A stretch of 64,000 nt of DNA from Larix kaempferi. Lineage: Eukaryota; Streptophyta; Pinopsida; Pinales; Pinaceae. The position numbers and the translations under genes are program-made. Below the pieces are notes generated by a model. That model did no database searches. It saw only the letters and a program-made list of their open reading frames with translations, and was not told where the DNA came from. The DNA is taken from assembly GCA_027924585.1 (NCBI GenBank), contig BSBM01001436.1:1674001-1738000 (forward strand), read 5' to 3'. This document shows, piece by piece, positions 59,506-64,000 of the stretch. Every line of letters starts with the position of its first letter. Within the stretch, counting starts at the first letter, position 1.

Positions 59506-60060
59506 TCTGCGAGCTGATATATCTGCCTTCCAAGTACACGAGACTGTCAGGCGTGGAAAGTTTGCTGTGACTTAACACTGCCCTGCTTTAACAGATTTTA
59601 AGAACCCGTCCTGGCATCAACATGATTGCAAATGTTGCCAACAAATGATATGGGTAAAATAAATGTAATTAAAAAATAAAATAGTTTTATCAGCATTAAT
59701 ATGTTTGAGATTTGTTAGCATCATTGATTTGTGCACACGATATCCTAGATGGGACAGATTATGGATTTTGTTGAGATTTCCTGGCATCATCAGCTCGACT
59801 GCGAATGTTGCCAGCTAATGATGGTACAAAATAATGTCTCTGACATAGATTCGGATGTGGAGGACTGACATAGATTCGGATGGGAAGGAACTCGTTCAGA
59901 CAGAAATTGTAAAGAGAATGCTCGTAATCAAATGTATGTATGCTCCTGCCATTAATTCCCATTTCGCTGAACTACTTCAGCAGAAATTGAAGAGAGCTTA
60001 CGCTGGGGTCGTCGCCACCTGAAATTTGGGTTTGGTTTGGTGGAGTGAAAGTGTGGGCAG
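59506..60060 (+). promoter_or_regulatory. Upstream region and 5' leader of the KCS gene
   Basis: The 550 bp between the inverted-repeat element and the KCS start codon should hold the promoter. No clear TATA box is seen. A short direct duplication (gacatagattcggatg at 59842 and 59867) is present. 59595-59640 and 59775-59815 share tttcctggcatcatca-like words. Confidence 0.35.
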
Positions 60061-60402
60061 ATGGAGATCCTGAATCAGGGAGGTCAGGAATCAGGGCCAA
60101 ATGCAGGGTCTTTGACACTCTCAGTTAGAGTTAGAGTCAGGAAACGGCTTCTTGACTTTCTTCAGTCTGCAAATTTGAAATATGTGAAGCTGGGATACCA
60201 CTATTTGATCAGCCATGCTGTTTATCTCTTCTCAGTGCTAGTTCTACTGAGGGCCTACAGTGCAGAGATTGGTAGATTGAGCCAGCGAGACTTATGGAGG
60301 CTGTGGGAGCAACCCCACTTCGATATGACCGCCACGCTTACGTTCTCCGGAGCTACAGTGTTCACGCTGTGCCTCTATCAATATGACCACTTTTCTATCA
60401 AG
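60061..60402 (+). CDS. 3-ketoacyl-CoA synthase (KCS), first exon
   Basis: Encodes 114 residues from ATG 60061 to Lys, ending AAG|gtaagt at 60402/60403, a textbook donor. [20 protein letters not shown] and [11 protein letters not shown] match the conserved N-terminus of plant KCS (FAE1-type) enzymes, which condense malonyl-CoA with long acyl-CoA in the ER membrane, the first step of very-long-chain fatty acid elongation for wax, cutin and sphingolipid. Two membrane segments are visible, about residues 47-66 and 90-108. The family's next block (RPRPVYLVDF... and the catalytic Cys-His-Asn domain) would start right after this exon but is not in the following 3.6 kb, so the intron is long or the gene is truncated. 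The residues before the splice ([10 protein letters not shown]) differ from the usual FMTRPR. Confidence 0.7.
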
Positions 60403-60546
60403 GTAAGTATCACTTGACGAGTCTGCAGCGATGGATGGATTCTGTGTTCATGTCCTATCAAAATGTTTATTGTTATGAACTTAATTTCAGTTTTTACAAA
60501 GTGTGGGCTGTAACTGGTGATGCTGGACTTTATCTAGGAGCAAGAT

Positions 60547-60768
60547 ATATTCTCAATTTTACATATTGTGTTGGAGATTTCATGTTGTTCTATACCAGAT
60601 ATTCTACAAAAGAATTTTATAGGCCAAATATGCCCTGAGTTCCCTGATCCCATACATATTCTCAATTTTACATATTGTGTTGGAGATTTCATTTTGTTCT
60701 ATACCAGATATTCTACAAAGGAAATTTTATAGGCCAAATATGCCCTGAGTTCCCTGATCCCATTACAG
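60547..60768. repeat. ~111-bp tandem duplication
   Basis: Two copies of the unit from ttctcaattttacatattgt to gagttccctgatccca, with few differences. Confidence 0.93.
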
Positions 60769-61135
60769 ATTTAAGTACTAGTACGTGGGCCTTTCCTTAT
60801 TGTTCTAAGATCTTTATCGTTTTCATGTTTAATAAAGCCTTGAAAGTTGAGATAGATCTGTGCTGAGCTTCGAAAACTTGTAGATGGTTTTTTGAGTTTG
60901 TCACCTACACAAGGAGCTTTCCATCGGTAGATAGTTTGTTGAGTTTGTCATCTAAACTAGGAGTTTTAATTAGTTTTAAAGATATTTTAAATATATAAGT
61001 AGCTTTCACATTTCCAGTTTTATGTTACTTTTAAAACTTGTATGAGTTAATCCTTTAAACTAGTACAATTACTTAATTTATGGCGGGTGAACACCTATAG
61101 ATCATAAGTTAAGTGCCATGAAAAGTTATCTGTTG

Positions 61136-61213
61136 GTTGTTCTCCTTGCTTAGTTGTAATCAGTCTTTGCCTTAGTTGTTCTCCTTGCTTAGTTGTAATC
61201 AGTCTCTGCCTCA
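61136..61213. repeat. 39-bp tandem duplication
   Basis: gttgttctccttgcttagtt unit, two copies, about three differences. Confidence 0.9.
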
Positions 61214-62454
61214 GCTACCTGTTACCTTCTTTAGTTAAATGTTTTGTTAGTCACTACTATTATCCATGCATAGATAATGCACTTGTCCCATCGTCTTTCA
61301 ATCTAGAAAAAACATAAATGATAATCCACTCCAAATTCTAAATATAAACACCTATCTATGTAACCAATAAACTTCTTAAACTTCCAACTACTCTGCATTA
61401 TTTGATTTCCCTTGCCATCTTGCTCAGACACTAACATTTCTGACTGTGGTGGTCCTATTTACTTGATTTCCATTCCTCTTCTGAGATTTCCATCCTCGTA
61501 TAAGCCACTAACTCCACCGAAACTTTATACGTTCAGGCGTGAGATCGAATCTGCGAAACAAAAGCGAAATTCGTTGCAAGTTCGCAGATTCTACTAAATC
61601 AGCTTTGGCAAGTCAGTGAGAAATATCATCTCTTTATTTTAATGCTCTATCAAGCTCCGGAAATCCTCTAACGCCTTTAGTAAGATATTAGCTATTACAG
61701 GTCTGAAATGTTTCCTCGTTCATTAATGAGATATCAGAAACTGTGCCTACATAGTTATCAAAGATAGTCTTAGTAAATTTGTTAATATTTTTTTCGCAAT
61801 TCCTTTTCATTCAGAATATGAATTTTTGTTAAACCATATTAAAGCGAAGCGATTCCAACTGGACTTAAGAGGCTTAGAACAATTTTTTATTTATACATGG
61901 ATTTGGTAAGTTATATGAATATGTTTGTGATTTGAAATTTAGGTAAAAGTATCCTTTTATTTTTAAAATTATGTTATCCATATCTGTTCTCTGTTTTTAG
62001 ACATTGAGACCGAATATACAGCTCTGCTTTTTATTTTTTAATTACCCATTTTATTCCCGATAGATCAAAGTTGTTCAAGATAAGATCTCTGTGTTAATGG
62101 AACATCCTCTCTTACTTAAGTGGCTTTTCATTTCCAATTTAGCAAGATTTTTGAATTCCAGTTTTTATTACTAAAACTACAGTATCACTAATTTTGATTA
62201 GTAAAATTAAGTACATGGAATCATTCTGCTATGAAGTTGTTTAAATGTGAATCTAAAATTTTCAAAATTGCGAAACCTCAATTTCAAAATCGCTAGTTTA
62301 TGTTGGCCCATTTCATGGTTACCAAACAACCTTTCTCTATAAATTGTTTCGATGGCTAGTCTATATAGTCTCCCCTCCTCTCCCTTCACTTTGAAGAAAT
62401 TTATGGTACAACCATTAATGGCGCTAGCTAAGCTTGTAATTACCATAGCTCCCC

Positions 62455-62516
62455 GAAAGCTTATCTGACCCAGCATACGCATAAGGAAAGCTTATCTGAC
62501 CCAGCATACGCTTAAG
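62455..62516. repeat. 31-bp tandem duplication
   Basis: gaaagcttatctgacccagc unit, two copies, one difference. Confidence 0.93.
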
Positions 62517-63318
62517 GAAAGAAGACCCTAAATACCTTACAAGATTGTAATTAGAGTGTCTGCCACAGTATATTAATACAATAATAACATGGGGTTCAGC
62601 ATGGGACAGTTTTTTTTTTTTCAAACATACAAAAACTGTACTTTTGCTATTCATTCAATAAAAAAATACATCATTTAAAAAAATCAGTCCAAAATAACCA
62701 CAGGATGGGACATTCTCTATAAGAGTTAGTAGGACTAGCCCATAGCAATATGGAAATGCAGTGGCATATTGTGAAATATTATGTCTATATAATTATTACA
62801 GCCATTTAATTTATGGTTGATGAACATACTGATAAAACTGCTATTTATATGAATACAACATTTTACAATATAAACACTTATCCATATAAATATGTCACTA
62901 TAAAAACAAATATATAAAAATTCCTTATTCTAAAACTTAATTAGTTTTATAATAACTGAAGTTTTTAATAACAAAGGTTATTACTATTAGCCTCAATATT
63001 TTTTTGAAAAACTTACTAAAAGAAAATCTGGTCCTCATTAGTGCATGAGGATCACTGAAAAATATTTTTCATGTTCCTTCAGATTAAACAAATCTGGTCC
63101 TCATTTAGTTCCGAGAATCATGAAAAAATATCTGCCATTCTCCTTTAGTAATCTCCTCATACACCTATGAGTGTGTACACTGTAAACAAAGGGACGCCGA
63201 AGAATATAGACTCTTTCACTAAGATCAAGATGCACCGAATTTATGTTGGATAGGTTTTTGGTATTCATAATGAAAAGACTAAGATTTTTTTGTTAGAGTA
63301 AATGATCTCCTACTCATC

Positions 63319-63474
63319 ATTAAAATAGAGAGAAATAAAAATTTCTGTTTTGTTTGCCAGGCATACAACAAACATGACACACCCACCCACTTGCCTATTA
63401 AAATAGAGAGAAATAAAAATTTCTGTTTTGTTTGCCAGGCATACAACATACATGACACACCCACCCACTTGCCT
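63319..63474. repeat. 78-bp tandem duplication
   Basis: attaaaatagagagaaataa unit, two nearly identical copies. Period divisible by three keeps a minus-strand frame open, but that frame is repeat-derived. Confidence 0.93.
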
Positions 63475-63501
63475 AGACAGTCAGGTCTCCAAACCAGTAA
63501 T

Positions 63502-63757
63502 GTTACTTTCTAGGTGTAATCGTCTCTCTGCCATTTAATATTTCTATCTCAGTATTGAGATATTTTAAGTTGTTAATGCATCCTAATGTTGCTTAATCCA
63601 GGGTAAAAGAAATTTGAAAATTTAGTTCAAGTTACTTTCTAGGTGTAATCCTCTCTCTGCCTTTTAATTAATATTACTATCTAAGTATTGAGATATTTTA
63701 AGTTGTTAATGCATCCAAGGTAGCTTAATCAAGGCTAAAAAGAAATTGAAAATGTAG
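63502..63757. repeat. 129-bp tandem duplication
   Basis: gttactttctaggtgtaatc unit at 63502 and 63631, several differences; the tail phrase tagcttaatcaagg is further repeated to about 63800. Confidence 0.9.
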
Positions 63758-64000
63758 CTTAATCAAGGGTTAGAAAAAATTGAAATTTTAGTTTTTGGCT
63801 AAAAGAAAATTGAAAATTTAATTGTAGAAGGATTAAGACTCTACTCTAACCAGCGTCGTGTTCAATTTACCATGAGAATCTTGTTAACATTCCCACCATG
63901 GTCAAATACACTATTGTACCATATATAAGGGTTGTTGTCTTTGGTTTAAGGAAACCCTTTGATGACCATTTCTCCACTTTTGCCAATCGATGTCAAGTCC

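Larger units (their letters stand above)
60403..64000 (+). other. Probable first intron of KCS gene (open-ended)
   Basis: No KCS coding sequence on either strand to the window end. AT-rich, with at least five independent two-copy tandem duplications, listed separately. If the gene is intact its next exon lies beyond 64000. Confidence 0.4.

Noticed and set aside
63279-63464. Minus-strand frame with a duplicated LYAWQTKQKFLFLSIL peptide
   Set aside because: The peptide repeat is just the translation of the 78-bp tandem DNA duplication; there is no independent coding evidence.

Overview
The window is nuclear DNA of a seed plant with a large, repeat-rich, AT-rich genome. The evidence is plant-type Ty1/Copia and Ty3/Gypsy LTR retrotransposons with a tRNA-iMet primer site, plant LINEs carrying an RNase H domain, a tRNA-derived SINE, CACTA-like transposon ends, GT..AG split exons, and the first exon of a 3-ketoacyl-CoA synthase gene. 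A gymnosperm is plausible from the repeat load and the apparently long intron, but nothing here fixes the species. There are no operons, CRISPR arrays, rRNA genes or convincing tRNA genes.

Layout. 1-3899: 3' part of a degenerate Copia element (copy 1), cut by the window edge. 3900-6000: its right flank, repeated at 50247-52284. 6001-6850: a TCAACC-rich array. 6893-9110: LINE remnant, minus strand. 10242-14174: minus-strand Gypsy-type LTR with the 3' end of its internal region. 14175-16280: two CACTA-like left ends, an unrecognised reading frame and a long hairpin. 17148-17380: SINE with a TA tail. 18078-20865: second LINE, minus, with a 556-codon open frame. 22456-22970: possible broken exon. 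23480-23930: organelle-like stretch. 25000-31000: mostly anonymous, partly LTR-like. 31082-31206: fragment like mitochondrial ribosomal protein L4. 32196-39437: 7.2-kb segment bracketed by inverted repeats, with GC-richer contents unlike the surroundings. 40049-40602: promoter and two small exons of an unrecognised gene. 41841-42818: LTR-like block. 45111-50246: complete Copia element (copy 2) with both LTRs and a 5-bp target duplication. 50247-52284: duplicated flank. 52285-56900: AT-rich anonymous DNA. 56915-58560: larger TCAACC array in two ~836-bp higher-order units. 58767-59505: inverted-repeat element holding a possible gene scrap. 60061-60402: first exon of a KCS gene, then a probable intron running off the window with at least five separate two-copy tandem duplications.

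How the parts relate. The two Copia copies are not independent insertions: both are followed by the same tttcc target duplication and the same 2 kb of flanking DNA, so a segment of at least 6 kb was duplicated after insertion. By eye the two 3' LTRs differ less from each other than the two LTRs within copy 2 do, which fits that order. The best candidate host genes are KCS at the right end and the small split gene at 40.05-40.6 kb. Every transposon coding region seen is broken except the 556-codon LINE frame, which is 5'-truncated. I found no clear new functional system; the least explained structures are the 7.2-kb inverted-repeat segment and the TCAACC arrays.
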